The notes: generated by a model not told the origin, from the letters alone. Positions 16,143 through 22,751 are shown, numbered from the stretch's first letter. The stretch: DNA of 22,751 nt from Candidatus Ectomicrobium neotermitis (GCA_031283745.1 JAITBH010000158.1:1-22751), one strand, 5' to 3'. Translations and numbers: made by a program.

Positions 16143-16216
16143 CGGGGCGTAGCGCAGTTGGCTAGCGCACTCCCTTGGGGTGGGAGAGGTCGCTGGTTCG
16201 AGTCCAGTCGCCCCGA
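16143..16216 (+). tRNA. tRNA-Pro (anticodon GGG)
   Basis: A full cloverleaf: acceptor CGGGGCG/CGCCCCG, D stem GCGC/GCGC, anticodon stem CTCCC/GGGAG with loop TTGGGGT (anticodon GGG, reading CCC and CCU), T arm GCTGG-TTCGAGT-CCAGT (one G-T pair), discriminator A. CCA is not encoded. It lies two bases after the MerR stop, so it may be cut from the operon transcript. The 62-bp direct repeat of the inserted island starts at its last three bases, leaving it intact. Confidence 0.95.
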
Positions 16217-16275
16217 TGCCCTAAAAAAAGACGAGGTTTTGGCTAACATAAAAAGCCAAGCCTCGTTTTTTTATG
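16214..16275 (+). repeat. Left 62-bp direct repeat (attL-like)
   Basis: Exactly identical, base for base, to 21998-22059. It begins with the last three bases of tRNA-Pro and includes the complete terminator hairpin. The two arms (ACGAGGTTTTGGCT and AGCCAAGCCTCGT) around a nine-base centre resemble both a terminator and the inverted-arm layout of a tyrosine-recombinase crossover site. Confidence 0.92.
16231..16272 (+). terminator. Intrinsic terminator after tRNA-Pro
   Basis: ACGAGGTTTTGGCT pairs with AGCCAAGCCTCGT (one bulge) around AACATAAAA, with seven A before and seven T after, so it can work in both directions. It ends the hflX-der-plsY-HU-MerR-tRNA transcript. Confidence 0.88.
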
Positions 16276-16280
16276 GCTTT

Positions 16281-16440
16281 GCATTTACTGAACTAAGCAC
16301 GAGCCATCTTTGAAAGAAATTAACCTGCCCCTGCTACTTAGGTGAGGAGATGAGCAGGCGGACAAAAATTCCTTCTCCCTGCTCCCCCCTTCCTTTTTGC
16401 CCGCCTGATGGAAACCCCAGTGATTTTTTCGGGCGGCGGG
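16281..16440 (+). repeat. Left terminal inverted repeat of the island
   Basis: Two blocks match the reverse complement of the right end. The outer block (16281-16330) matches 21949-21998 at 46 of 50 bases. The inner block (16337-16440) matches 21685-21786 closely, ending in the shared GATTTTTTCGGGCGGCGGG. Within it, the arms at 16355-16368 and 16394-16407 form a 14-bp stem with one mismatch. No coding signal is seen from 16276 to 16598 (324 bases): it holds only this repeat, a G+C-rich tail to about 16500 and the XRE operator region. Confidence 0.88.
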
Positions 16441-16565
16441 CGGTACCGGAACAGAAAGAATAGTTGTGCTTGCCCCACCCGTCCCGTGCGTGTACAACAG
16501 ATAGGAAATCCCTTTGCTTAAATTTTGTGGATTTGATAACATTATAGTGGAAAGAAAGAACTCTT

Positions 16566-16593
16566 TAGATTATATTCTACATATTACAATATG
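16566..16593 (+). promoter_or_regulatory. Two abutting 14-bp palindromes, likely operator of the XRE regulator
   Basis: TAGATTATATTCTA (16566-16579) and CATATTACAATATG (16580-16593) are each palindromic at 12 of 14 positions and lie side by side, ending five bases before the regulator start. Tandem symmetrical sites just upstream of a controller gene are the known layout of C-box operators in restriction-modification operons. The first palindrome contains TATATT, usable as a -10 box. Confidence 0.5.
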
Positions 16594-16598
16594 AAACA

Positions 16599-16814
16599 AT
16601 GATTATGACAATGTCAAATAACAAAATATCGGCAAATGTAAAACGGCTTAGAGCCGAAAAAGGCTATTCCCTTGAGAAATTGGCTCGTCTTGCGGACGTG
16701 TCTTTGAATACCATTGTCAAAATTGAGAACGGAGCAAACCATAACCCAACCATTGAAACGCTTATTAAGGTCGCCAAAGCGTTGGAAGTGGAAGTTGATG
16801 ATTTAATTAAATAA
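16599..16814 (+). CDS. XRE-family regulator, probable controller (C) protein of the restriction-modification operon
   Basis: A 71-residue single-domain lambda-repressor-type helix-turn-helix protein: ISANVKRLRAEKGYSLEKLA, then the recognition helix region DVSLNTIVKIENGANHNPTIE and a closing VAKALEVEVDDLIK. Size and position (first gene, five bases before the endonuclease) fit C proteins, which delay endonuclease expression until the methyltransferase has accumulated. ATGs at 16599, 16605 and 16611 are all possible starts; none has a Shine-Dalgarno sequence, so the mRNA may be leaderless or nearly so. The double palindrome upstream is its probable binding site. The controller role is inferred from context. 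Confidence 0.85.
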   Translation: MIMTMSNNKISANVKRLRAEKGYSLEKLARLADVSLNTIVKIENGANHNPTIETLIKVAKALEVEVDDLIK

Positions 16815-16819
16815 AAATT

Positions 16820-17752
16820 ATGACTACATTTTTATTAGATAAAAAGATTGGTTCAAAGAAAGCTCAGTTGCTTGACTATTATCGTAATAGAGCAACTGAA
16901 CTTATTGCCGAAGTGAAACAACTCTACGGTGATTCAGAATATAAAAGAAGAGCATCTGCTGTAAATTCTGGCTTGATAAAAGTCAAGAATAATCTGATCA
17001 AATCTCTTGAACAAAAAGCAAAGAAAGAAAATTGGAAGCCGGAGGAAACACTGTCCGGTATTCTCATGATCACTTATACGAATTATATAGTAATGATGGA
17101 GTCCAGAAATGATGTATGGTCTTATGAGTATATGGCTTTTTCTCGTAGGATTGGGGAACTTTGGGATCCATTTTGTCAACTTTGTTGGGAGTATCCAGTT
17201 AATCCCAATATCAATTATTTTGTGCCACCCCTTTTCAAAGACGTAAAGGAAAAACTTTCAAATGAAATCAACGATCTTATTGAAAAACTCAAAATCTCCA
17301 AACAGGAAAAAGAGAAACTAAAGAAGTACTATCGAAAAGTGTGGATTTTAGTTACATCAGGCGAAATAAAGTTGGAATTAGATTTACACTTTGAAGACGG
17401 TAAAAAGCAATATGTTGTTGATTTCAAGAGCGGGTTTAGTTCAAACGAAAAGGGCAACACCAATAGATTACTTTTGGTAGCCAGCGTTTATAAAATTTTG
17501 GAAGAGGGACATCAATGTCTGCTTTTTGTCCGATCAGCAGAAGAAAAAAATAATCACTACCTCCAAACTCTCAAAAAATCTGGGTTCTGGACGGTTTATT
17601 GCGGTCAAGAAACATATGACCAGATTAAACAATTTACGGGATTTGATTTACCCAGTTGGCTTAAAACAAATGTAGACTGGGCAGATGACTTTGATGCAAA
17701 AATGTATAAACACTTAAAAAACATTAATCTAATCCAATATCTAGAATGGTAG
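16820..17752 (+). CDS. PD-(D/E)XK restriction endonuclease (type II, possibly AccI-like)
   Basis: 310 residues. The segment LELDLHF (Asp188) followed twelve residues later by VVDFKSG (Asp201, Lys203) is a plausible PD-(D/E)XK nuclease centre: D-x12-D-x-K, on two beta strands. The long alpha-helical N-terminal part (with coiled-coil-like EKLKISKQEKEKLKKYY just before the core) may recognise DNA. It is placed between a C-like regulator and a TaqI-type methyltransferase, as expected for a type II endonuclease gene. I recognise no close family with certainty; AccI-type enzymes, which pair with gamma-class adenine methyltransferases, are the nearest guess. The recognition site is unknown. No Shine-Dalgarno site precedes the ATG five bases after the XRE stop, so translation is probably coupled. 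Confidence 0.75.
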   Translation: MTTFLLDKKIGSKKAQLLDYYRNRATELIAEVKQLYGDSEYKRRASAVNSGLIKVKNNLIKSLEQKAKKENWKPEETLSGILMITYTNYIVMMESRNDVWSYEYMAFSRRIGELWDPFCQLCWEYPVNPNINYFVPPLFKDVKEKLSNEINDLIEKLKISKQEKEKLKKYYRKVWILVTSGEIKLELDLHFEDGKKQYVVDFKSGFSSNEKGNTNRLLLVASVYKILEEGHQCLLFVRSAEEKNNHYLQTLKKSGFWTVYCGQETYDQIKQFTGFDLPSWLKTNVDWADDFDAKMYKHLKNINLIQYLEW

Positions 17753-17794
17753 AAATAAGAAATAGCAGATAAGATAATTCAAGGAAAGACCAAA

Positions 17795-19282
17795 ATGCGA
17801 AGAGAGTTCTGTGCTTTTTATACTGAATCGGATCCGATTTTAACATACATGGTTAAAAGGCTTGATGTGCAAGATGGAGATCTTATCCTTGAACCATGTG
17901 CTGGAGATGGAGTTTTCATTGAGAAGATTTTTGAAGTTCATAAAACCGAAAATCTTGAAATTGAAGCAATGGACTTAAATATAGAAACTGTCAAAAAGCT
18001 GGAAAGTAAATTTAATAGTCAGTCTGTTGAGGTCAAGCACGCCGATACTTTACTTAACCTGTCTTTAGATTTATTCGCAAACAGTGGTGGCAAGTATTCA
18101 AAGATAATTGGTAATCCCCCCTATGGGGCTTGGCAAGACTACCAAAAGAGAGATGTTCTAAAAAAGAAATATGGTGGCTATGTAAAAGAAACCTATGCTC
18201 TATTCCTAAGAAGGTGTTTAGACCTTTTAAGAGACGGCGGTAAGTTGGTATTCATTGTTCCGGATACTTTTTTGGCACTTCGTCTCCATAAAGCCCTTCG
18301 CAAGACCCTACTTGAGGATACTATTATTGATGAGATTCTTTTAATACCATCAAAATTTTTTCCTGGTGTTAATTTTGGATATTCAAACCTCTGTGTCATT
18401 TCCTTTAAAAAAGGGAGAAATAACAAGAATAATCAATTTAAGATCGTATCTGTCAATGGGACAATAAATAACTTATATCCGGTTGCTGACGGAGACTATT
18501 CAGTTGCAAAAAATGTAGAAACACTCTCTCAGGAAAAAATATTATCATCGGTTGATTATTCGTTTCTGCTTGGTGGAAATACAAAAATCAGAAAGTTAAT
18601 CAACGAAGCAAATACAAGACTTGGTGATATTGCTGATTGTGTAACAGGGTTTTACTCTGGAGACAATAAAACTTACATAGTAGCCAAAGATAATTCCGTA
18701 AAAGGTAGTAAGGGATATAAAGTTGCAAATGCTTCTTTAGTAGAAACCGACTTTCTAAAACAGAAAAAACTTTTAGGCGGTCTCAGTAATGGGAAAAAGT
18801 ACATACCTATTCTCAAGGGCGGAAACGGAAGATTTAATAAATCTTCAGACTGGTTTATTCAATGGGACACGAAAACAATTGCAACTTATAAAGCAAGCAA
18901 AACCGCTCGTTTCCAAAACTCCCAATATTATTTTGAAGACGGCATAGGAGCCACAATGATCAAAAGTAGTAAAATCCACGCTTTTTTGCTTGAGAATAGG
19001 TTATTTGACCAATCAATTGTCGGAGTATTTCCCAAATATAAAAACCATCTAACTTATCTTTTAGCCTTCTTAAATTCTGACACTTGCTCACGCATTATTC
19101 ATGTTATCAACCACACAGCCAATAATTCTGCTAATTATTTGAAAAAATTACCTGTCATTTTAGATCAAACGGCAATAGAAAAAATTAACGGCATAATGGC
19201 AGACTTGAAAAAAGAAAAAATTAACTCTGAGCAAGCACTAGTTAAGATAAATCCTTTGTTTGAAGAACTTTATAATCTATAG
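17795..19282 (+). CDS. N6-adenine DNA methyltransferase, TaqI-like (type II modification)
   Basis: 495 residues of the gamma-class adenine methyltransferase type. Motif I (AdoMet binding) is ILEPCAGDGVF (31-41), the acidic motif II end is AMDLN, and catalytic motif IV is IGNPPYGAW (105-113). FIVPDTFLALRLHKALRK and FGYSNLCVISFKKG follow as in M.TaqI. The C-terminal half (from about 260) resembles the TaqI-type target-recognition domain. It should protect host DNA from the endonuclease just upstream. An AAGGAAAG site lies six bases before the ATG, after a 42-base gap. No separate specificity subunit is present, which argues against a type I system. The methylated sequence is unknown. Confidence 0.92.
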   Translation: MRREFCAFYTESDPILTYMVKRLDVQDGDLILEPCAGDGVFIEKIFEVHKTENLEIEAMDLNIETVKKLESKFNSQSVEVKHADTLLNLSLDLFANSGGKYSKIIGNPPYGAWQDYQKRDVLKKKYGGYVKETYALFLRRCLDLLRDGGKLVFIVPDTFLALRLHKALRKTLLEDTIIDEILLIPSKFFPGVNFGYSNLCVISFKKGRNNKNNQFKIVSVNGTINNLYPVADGDYSVAKNVETLSQEKILSSVDYSFLLGGNTKIRKLINEANTRLGDIADCVTGFYSGDNKTYIVAKDNSVKGSKGYKVANASLVETDFLKQKKLLGGLSNGKKYIPILKGGNGRFNKSSDWFIQWDTKTIATYKASKTARFQNSQYYFEDGIGATMIKSSKIHAFLLENRLFDQSIVGVFPKYKNHLTYLLAFLNSDTCSRIIHVINHTANNSANYLKKLPVILDQTAIEKINGIMADLKKEKINSEQALVKINPLFEELYNL

Positions 19283-19294
19283 CTATGGTTATTT

Positions 19295-21661
19295 ATGAAA
19301 ATCAAAAAGATTAGAGCGATAAAAAATTACAAATCCTTCTTGGATTTTTCGTGGAGCAAGTTTTGTAAGAACGCTTCACGCCAAGAAGTTTTAGGAAAAT
19401 TCTCTATTGTCTTTGGTGAAAATGGAGCGGGAAAATCCGCTATTTGTAATGCACTAAAAAGCGTTTCCCAAAATCAGGATTTCCCAAATCCCCCGCCAAC
19501 TTTAGTCGAGATAGAATTGAATGACGATAAAACTTACAAATACGAGAATGAAAAGTGGACATACCAAGTTAATAAAAACTCTTTTCTGTTCTTTGATGTT
19601 GATTTCATCAGTGCCAATGTTCACACTCACGGCGTAAGGTCAAGCAATCTGCAACAGGGAGCACACACGCAAAAAGCCGGAAAACTTATCATTGATTTAG
19701 ATGAACAAGCAAATACCCTGAAAGAGGTCGTTAAAGCCAAGGAAGAGGAACTAGAAGCACTACAAACCTCTTATGCTGATATTTTGAAAAAACAATTTAC
19801 CGATAAAGAAAACGAATTTTTCAAAATCTATAAAGATGCTGACGATAAAACCAAACAAGAAAAACTCGCCAAAGAACAGGAAGAACTGAAAAAACTTGAG
19901 ACGGATTTAACAATGCTCCAGAAGTTAAACAACAAATATGCAGAAATAAACTGCCTTTCTGATGTTGATCATGTAAGTTTCTCAAACTCTCTTTCCTCTA
20001 AAGAGACTTTTACCGAACTGTTTACTCGCCAAATAAAAGAAAAAGCACAAGACGAGGCGGACGAAGCTATAAAAACGCATTTTGCCAAACACAAGCAATT
20101 TATAGAGTATGCCAAAGAACAAATCCCGCAGAACTATGCAGATGAAAATTGTCCGCTTTGTATGCAACCGCTCGCTAACGCAACAAAAGTTATTGAGTAT
20201 TATAGAATTGCTTTTGACCAAACCTACGAAAATGCCAAGCGACAATTTTTGTCTGGTATAGAGACAGCAAAGAACGAACTGGAAACAATCAAAACGGACC
20301 TAAGTTCACTCCCGCAAAAGGTAACAGAAGTTTTTGACGATTTAGAAAAGATAAAAACCAATTTTGAAATCCAAGACATCTATAAACTTGAGGAAAAAAC
20401 CAAGCAGACAAGAAAGTTTAGCAGTACTACCACGAAAGAAATAGGCGATTTACTTACTGCACTGGAATCCCTGAAAAAGATTGAAAGAGAACGAGTAGAT
20501 GCCTCTAAACTTTACGAAACAGTTACGGTCAAAATTCAAGGAGTTGAGAAATCGGTTAAAAGTGTCAACGATCTTATCACCGAAAAAAATAAGCTGATAA
20601 ACGACTTCAAGGGCAAATACTCCGACCAAAGTAAAATCACAGGCAAAATACAGGAAAAGACCAAAAAACAAACGGAGTCGAACGAACTAATTGATTTTCT
20701 AAAAAGCGACAAAATCAAACACATCAAAAACAAAACCGAAGCATTAGAGAAGCAGAAAACATTATCCGATGAATTGAAAAAGGCACGAGAGGATTTGAAA
20801 ACTTACCTTGCCAATACTATACCGGCAAGTGTCATTTCGCAAATGATCACCATCCTTGGCAAGTTTAACCTAAGTTTTACCCTTGAGCATATTACAGAAA
20901 ATACAAAAACAAAGGATTATTCTTTCTCGTTCAAAATAAAAGACCAGAAAGGCAATGAGCGGGAAATGAAAGACGGATTGTCGGAGGGCGAACGCCAGCT
21001 TATTTCTCTCGCCTTTTTCTTCGCAATCAATGAAAACCTGCAAAATAAAGAGAATATCGTTTTGGTTTTTGATGATCCAATTACCAGCTTAGATTCGCCA
21101 AATTTAAAAATTCTTGCAGAGTTAATACACCAAAAGACGCAGGAATTTTCACAAGTGATAGTTTTTACTCACCACCCTCTATTTTTCAAATATCTATCGA
21201 AGTGCGAAAATCCAAATCCGTCCAAATTTGGCGTTTTGAAAAATGCTGACCAGTTTGGTGGAAGTTTTATGTTCTTTGACCCAGGATTTGACTTAGTCAT
21301 TGAAGTCCAGCAATGTAATCAAGAAATCAGCCAAAACGCCCAGAATGGAAATTTGAAGCCGGAAGAAATTGCATTGAAATATGGACAATTGTTACGTCTT
21401 GCGATTGAAAAATTTATCAAAAACGATTTGTTGATGTGGGACAAAGAAAAGAAATTTGATGAAATTACGGAAAGTTTGAAGCAAGGGAAAAATAAAATGG
21501 CCAAACTTTCCAATGACGATTTGGAAGTTATTACGAATATGTATAAATACTGCAATTACTCAAATCTCCTGCATGCTGACAAAGAAACCCCCTCGGCTCT
21601 GTCGGAGTTAATGACGCACATTGATAAATTTGTAAAGATACTAAACAAGGCGAAAATCTAA
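19295..21661 (+). CDS. rloC: RloC/PrrC-like anticodon nuclease: AAA_13 ATPase with zinc hook
   Basis: 788 residues, the usual RloC size. Walker A GENGAGKS (41-48); long coiled coils at about 135-290 and 300-505; a zinc-hook CPLC at 286-289 between them, as in Rad50 and RloC; ABC signature LSEGERQ (562-568); Walker B IVLVFDDP (588-595); switch His in FTHHP (625-627). The C-terminal domain has R701-LAI-E705 and H760 (NYSNLLHAD), matching the Arg-x3-Glu...His catalytic pattern of PrrC/RloC tRNA nucleases. Known RloC proteins cut or excise the wobble nucleotide of tRNA in response to DNA damage or phage attack. The gene starts 12 bases after the methyltransferase stop without a clear ribosome site. 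RloC is best known beside type I systems; here it belongs to a type II-like operon. An uncharacterised Rad50-like AAA_13 protein is the alternative. Confidence 0.8.
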   Translation: MKIKKIRAIKNYKSFLDFSWSKFCKNASRQEVLGKFSIVFGENGAGKSAICNALKSVSQNQDFPNPPPTLVEIELNDDKTYKYENEKWTYQVNKNSFLFFDVDFISANVHTHGVRSSNLQQGAHTQKAGKLIIDLDEQANTLKEVVKAKEEELEALQTSYADILKKQFTDKENEFFKIYKDADDKTKQEKLAKEQEELKKLETDLTMLQKLNNKYAEINCLSDVDHVSFSNSLSSKETFTELFTRQIKEKAQDEADEAIKTHFAKHKQFIEYAKEQIPQNYADENCPLCMQPLANATKVIEYYRIAFDQTYENAKRQFLSGIETAKNELETIKTDLSSLPQKVTEVFDDLEKIKTNFEIQDIYKLEEKTKQTRKFSSTTTKEIGDLLTALESLKKIERERVDASKLYETVTVKIQGVEKSVKSVNDLITEKNKLINDFKGKYSDQSKITGKIQEKTKKQTESNELIDFLKSDKIKHIKNKTEALEKQKTLSDELKKAREDLKTYLANTIPASVISQMITILGKFNLSFTLEHITENTKTKDYSFSFKIKDQKGNEREMKDGLSEGERQLISLAFFFAINENLQNKENIVLVFDDPITSLDSPNLKILAELIHQKTQEFSQVIVFTHHPLFFKYLSKCENPNPSKFGVLKNADQFGGSFMFFDPGFDLVIEVQQCNQEISQNAQNGNLKPEEIALKYGQLLRLAIEKFIKNDLLMWDKEKKFDEITESLKQGKNKMAKLSNDDLEVITNMYKYCNYSNLLHADKETPSALSELMTHIDKFVKILNKAKI

Positions 21662-21684
21662 GCTCACCCACCATCCTTTGAGAC

Positions 21685-21998
21685 CCCGCCGCCCGAAAAA
21701 ATCACTGAGGTTTCCAACAGGCAGGCAAAAAGGAAGGGGGTCTGGGGGAAGAAATTTTTGCCCGCCTGCTCATCTCCGCACCTAAGGTGCTACTGGGGTG
21801 GGAGTGGCTCCGCTCTCTTGTTTGGTCAAGAGAAGCAAAACAAAACATTTTTCAACTCCTTTTAGAAGAAAAAAGGTCGTGTGCCAAAATTGAAAAAAGA
21901 GAAAAATAGTTTGTTTTGCATCGCCGCTTGGTAGCGGGCGGAGCCGCAGGGCAGGTTAATTTCTTTCAAAGAAGGTTCGTGTTTCGTTCAGTAAATGC
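21685..21998 (-). repeat. Right terminal inverted repeat of the island
   Basis: Reverse complement of the left end in two blocks, 21685-21786 and 21949-21998, split by about 160 extra bases. The 14-bp stem arms are at 21718-21731 and 21755-21768. No gene is seen between the rloC stop (21661) and uppP (22090), about 428 bases: only this repeat, the direct repeat and the uppP ribosome-binding site. Confidence 0.88.
21787..21948. repeat. Extra structured segment inside the right inverted repeat
   Basis: About 162 bases present only on the right. It has its own inverted ends: GGCTCCGC near 21806 and GCGGAGCC near 21939, then GCAAAACAAAAC near 21836 and GTTTGTTTTGC near 21909. Inside is a hairpin TCTCTTG/CAAGAGA around TTTGGT. 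The left end keeps only a few bases at the junction (CTGCTA), so either this segment was inserted on the right or was deleted on the left. Confidence 0.6.
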
Positions 21999-22059
21999 GA
22001 TGCCCTAAAAAAAGACGAGGTTTTGGCTAACATAAAAAGCCAAGCCTCGTTTTTTTATG
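21998..22059 (+). repeat. Right 62-bp direct repeat (attR-like)
   Basis: Exact copy of 16214-16275. It directly adjoins the right inverted repeat and is followed by the uppP leader. Confidence 0.92.
22015..22056 (+). terminator. Duplicated copy of the tRNA-Pro terminator
   Basis: The same hairpin and T7 run as at 16231-16272, here closing the rloC transcript and standing about 34 bases before uppP. It probably isolates uppP from island transcription. Confidence 0.85.
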
Positions 22060-22089
22060 CAAACTTTATGGATTGAGAGGTAAAAAACA

Positions 22090-22751
22090 GTGGAAATTTT
22101 ACAGGCAGGATTTTTGATTGATCTAATCAAGGCTATAGTTTTTGGAATTATTGAGGGCATAACCGAGTGGCTGCCGATAAGCAGCACCGGGCATATAATT
22201 TTGGCTGACGAGTTCATCAAGCTAAATGTTTCCGCAGTTTATCGGGAAATGTTTTTTGTCGTAATTCAGCTTGGTGCAATTGGTGCTGTAGTTTTGATGT
22301 ATTTTGCAAGGCTCAACCCATTTTCTTTTAGCGATGGGAAGTTGTGCATAAAAAAAGGGACGGTCTTGGTGTGGTTAAAAATTATCACGGCATGCCTGCC
22401 GCCTGCTATTGTCGGATTATTGTGGGACGACGAGATAAATGAATTGTTTTTTAATTATCAGACCGTTGCAGCTGCTTTAATTATTGTTGGCATATTTTTC
22501 ATCGTTGTTGAAAACTTTCAAAAAGGGAAAAGCCCAAAAGTTAATTCGGTCTCAGAAATTTCTTACAAAACTGCTTTTTTGATAGGGCTTTTTCAGTTGG
22601 TTTCGGCAATTTTTCCCGGCACATCCCGCTCGGGTGCAACTATTATAGGAGGGCTTTTGCTTGGAGTTTCAAGAACCGCCGCTACCGAGTTCACTTTTTT
22701 CCTTGCCGTGCCTGTGATGTTTGGTGCAAGTGCTTTGAAATTGTTTAAGAC
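22090..22751 (+). CDS. uppP: Undecaprenyl-diphosphatase UppP/BacA, N-terminal part
   Basis: The frame stays open to the window edge for 220 codons. UppP removes a phosphate from undecaprenyl pyrophosphate, recycling the lipid carrier of cell-wall synthesis and giving bacitracin tolerance. Both family motifs are seen: GIIEGITEWLPISSTGH (about residues 19-35) and FPGTSRSGATI near the end, among several hydrophobic segments. The start is a GTG at 22090 with GAGAGG nine bases before it. Only the C-terminal part is missing, by truncation at the window edge. The island now separates it from tRNA-Pro, so any earlier read-through from the hflX operon is blocked. Confidence 0.93.
   Translation, partial: MEILQAGFLIDLIKAIVFGIIEGITEWLPISSTGHIILADEFIKLNVSAVYREMFFVVIQLGAIGAVVLMYFARLNPFSFSDGKLCIKKGTVLVWLKIITACLPPAIVGLLWDDEINELFFNYQTVAAALIIVGIFFIVVENFQKGKSPKVNSVSEISYKTAFLIGLFQLVSAIFPGTSRSGATIIGGLLLGVSRTAATEFTFFLAVPVMFGASALKLFK

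Larger units (their letters stand above)
16276..21997 (+). mobile_element. Integrase-less defence island with inverted ends inside a duplicated tRNA terminator
   Basis: The segment between two identical 62-bp direct repeats. Directly inside are long imperfect inverted repeats, starting GCATTTACTGAAC on both sides. Four genes in one direction fill the interior: XRE regulator, restriction endonuclease, adenine methyltransferase, RloC-like ATPase. Coding DNA is visibly richer in A+T than the flanks, whereas the inverted repeats are G+C-rich, which supports foreign origin. No transposase, integrase or resolvase frame is present, so movement would need an enzyme from elsewhere. The repeat period is 5,784 bases. 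Confidence 0.82.

Noticed and set aside
16214..16275. CRISPR-type repeat
   Set aside because: There are only two copies, 5.7 kb apart, and no spacers or cas genes.
16285..16542. An 85-codon minus-strand frame in the left end of the island
   Set aside because: It lies inside the inverted repeat, has no ribosome-binding site and no family features; the matching right-end sequence is interrupted.
16820..21661. Type I restriction or BREX/DISARM-type system
   Set aside because: There is no HsdR helicase, no HsdS specificity subunit, and no pglX/brx or drm genes; the endonuclease and methyltransferase are separate, self-contained type II-like proteins.
16214..22059. Classical tRNA-integrated genomic island (integrase at the tRNA 3' end)
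   Set aside because: Only three tRNA bases are in the direct repeat, and there is no integrase gene in the island.
22005..22220. A minus-strand frame across the right direct repeat
   Set aside because: It runs antisense to the well-supported uppP start and through a terminator hairpin.

Overview
The window is a bacterial chromosome segment of moderate-to-low GC that reads as two gene sets diverging from about position 12.0-12.3 kb. I cannot name the species. Housekeeping GTPases, rplU-rpmA-obgE, a polyamine ABC transporter with a lipoprotein binding protein, a P-II protein, flavodoxins and a nitroreductase fit a (probably anaerobic or gut-type) bacterium. The string HU/IHF - MerR-like regulator - tRNA-Pro recalls the ihfA-merR-tRNA-Pro order of many Deltaproteobacteria and relatives, but that is a weak clue.

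Minus strand, 12.0 kb down to 0: rplU, rpmA, obgE, ychF, two tandem flavodoxins (one exported, one cytosolic), a nitroreductase, a GNAT acetyltransferase and a TerC/Alx membrane protein form a tightly packed, partly overlapping run. A P-II signalling protein with a good promoter of its own follows, then potA-potB-potC-potD, a phosphotriesterase-family hydrolase, and the first six codons of another gene that leaves the window. Hairpin terminators sit between P-II and potA and between potC and potD.

Plus strand, 12.29-16.27 kb: hflX, der, plsY, an HU-family gene, a MerR-like gene and tRNA-Pro(GGG) are spaced so closely that one transcript could cover them all; a strong intrinsic terminator lies just after the tRNA.

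16.21-22.06 kb is the exceptional part. A 62-bp sequence containing the tRNA-Pro terminator is repeated exactly at both ends of a roughly 5.7-kb insertion. Just inside the direct repeats are long imperfect inverted repeats (about 160 bp on the left; the same two blocks on the right, split by about 160 extra bases). The interior carries a defence cassette on the plus strand: an XRE/C-protein-like regulator, a PD-(D/E)XK restriction endonuclease, a TaqI-type N6-adenine methyltransferase, and a large AAA ATPase with a zinc-hook CxxC and a C-terminal R-x3-E...H pattern, matching RloC/PrrC anticodon nucleases. No transposase or integrase is present, so this looks like a non-autonomous or passenger mobile defence island combining DNA restriction with a tRNA-cutting back-up.

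After the right direct repeat, uppP (undecaprenyl-diphosphatase) starts and runs off the window. Before insertion the locus was probably tRNA-Pro - terminator - uppP.
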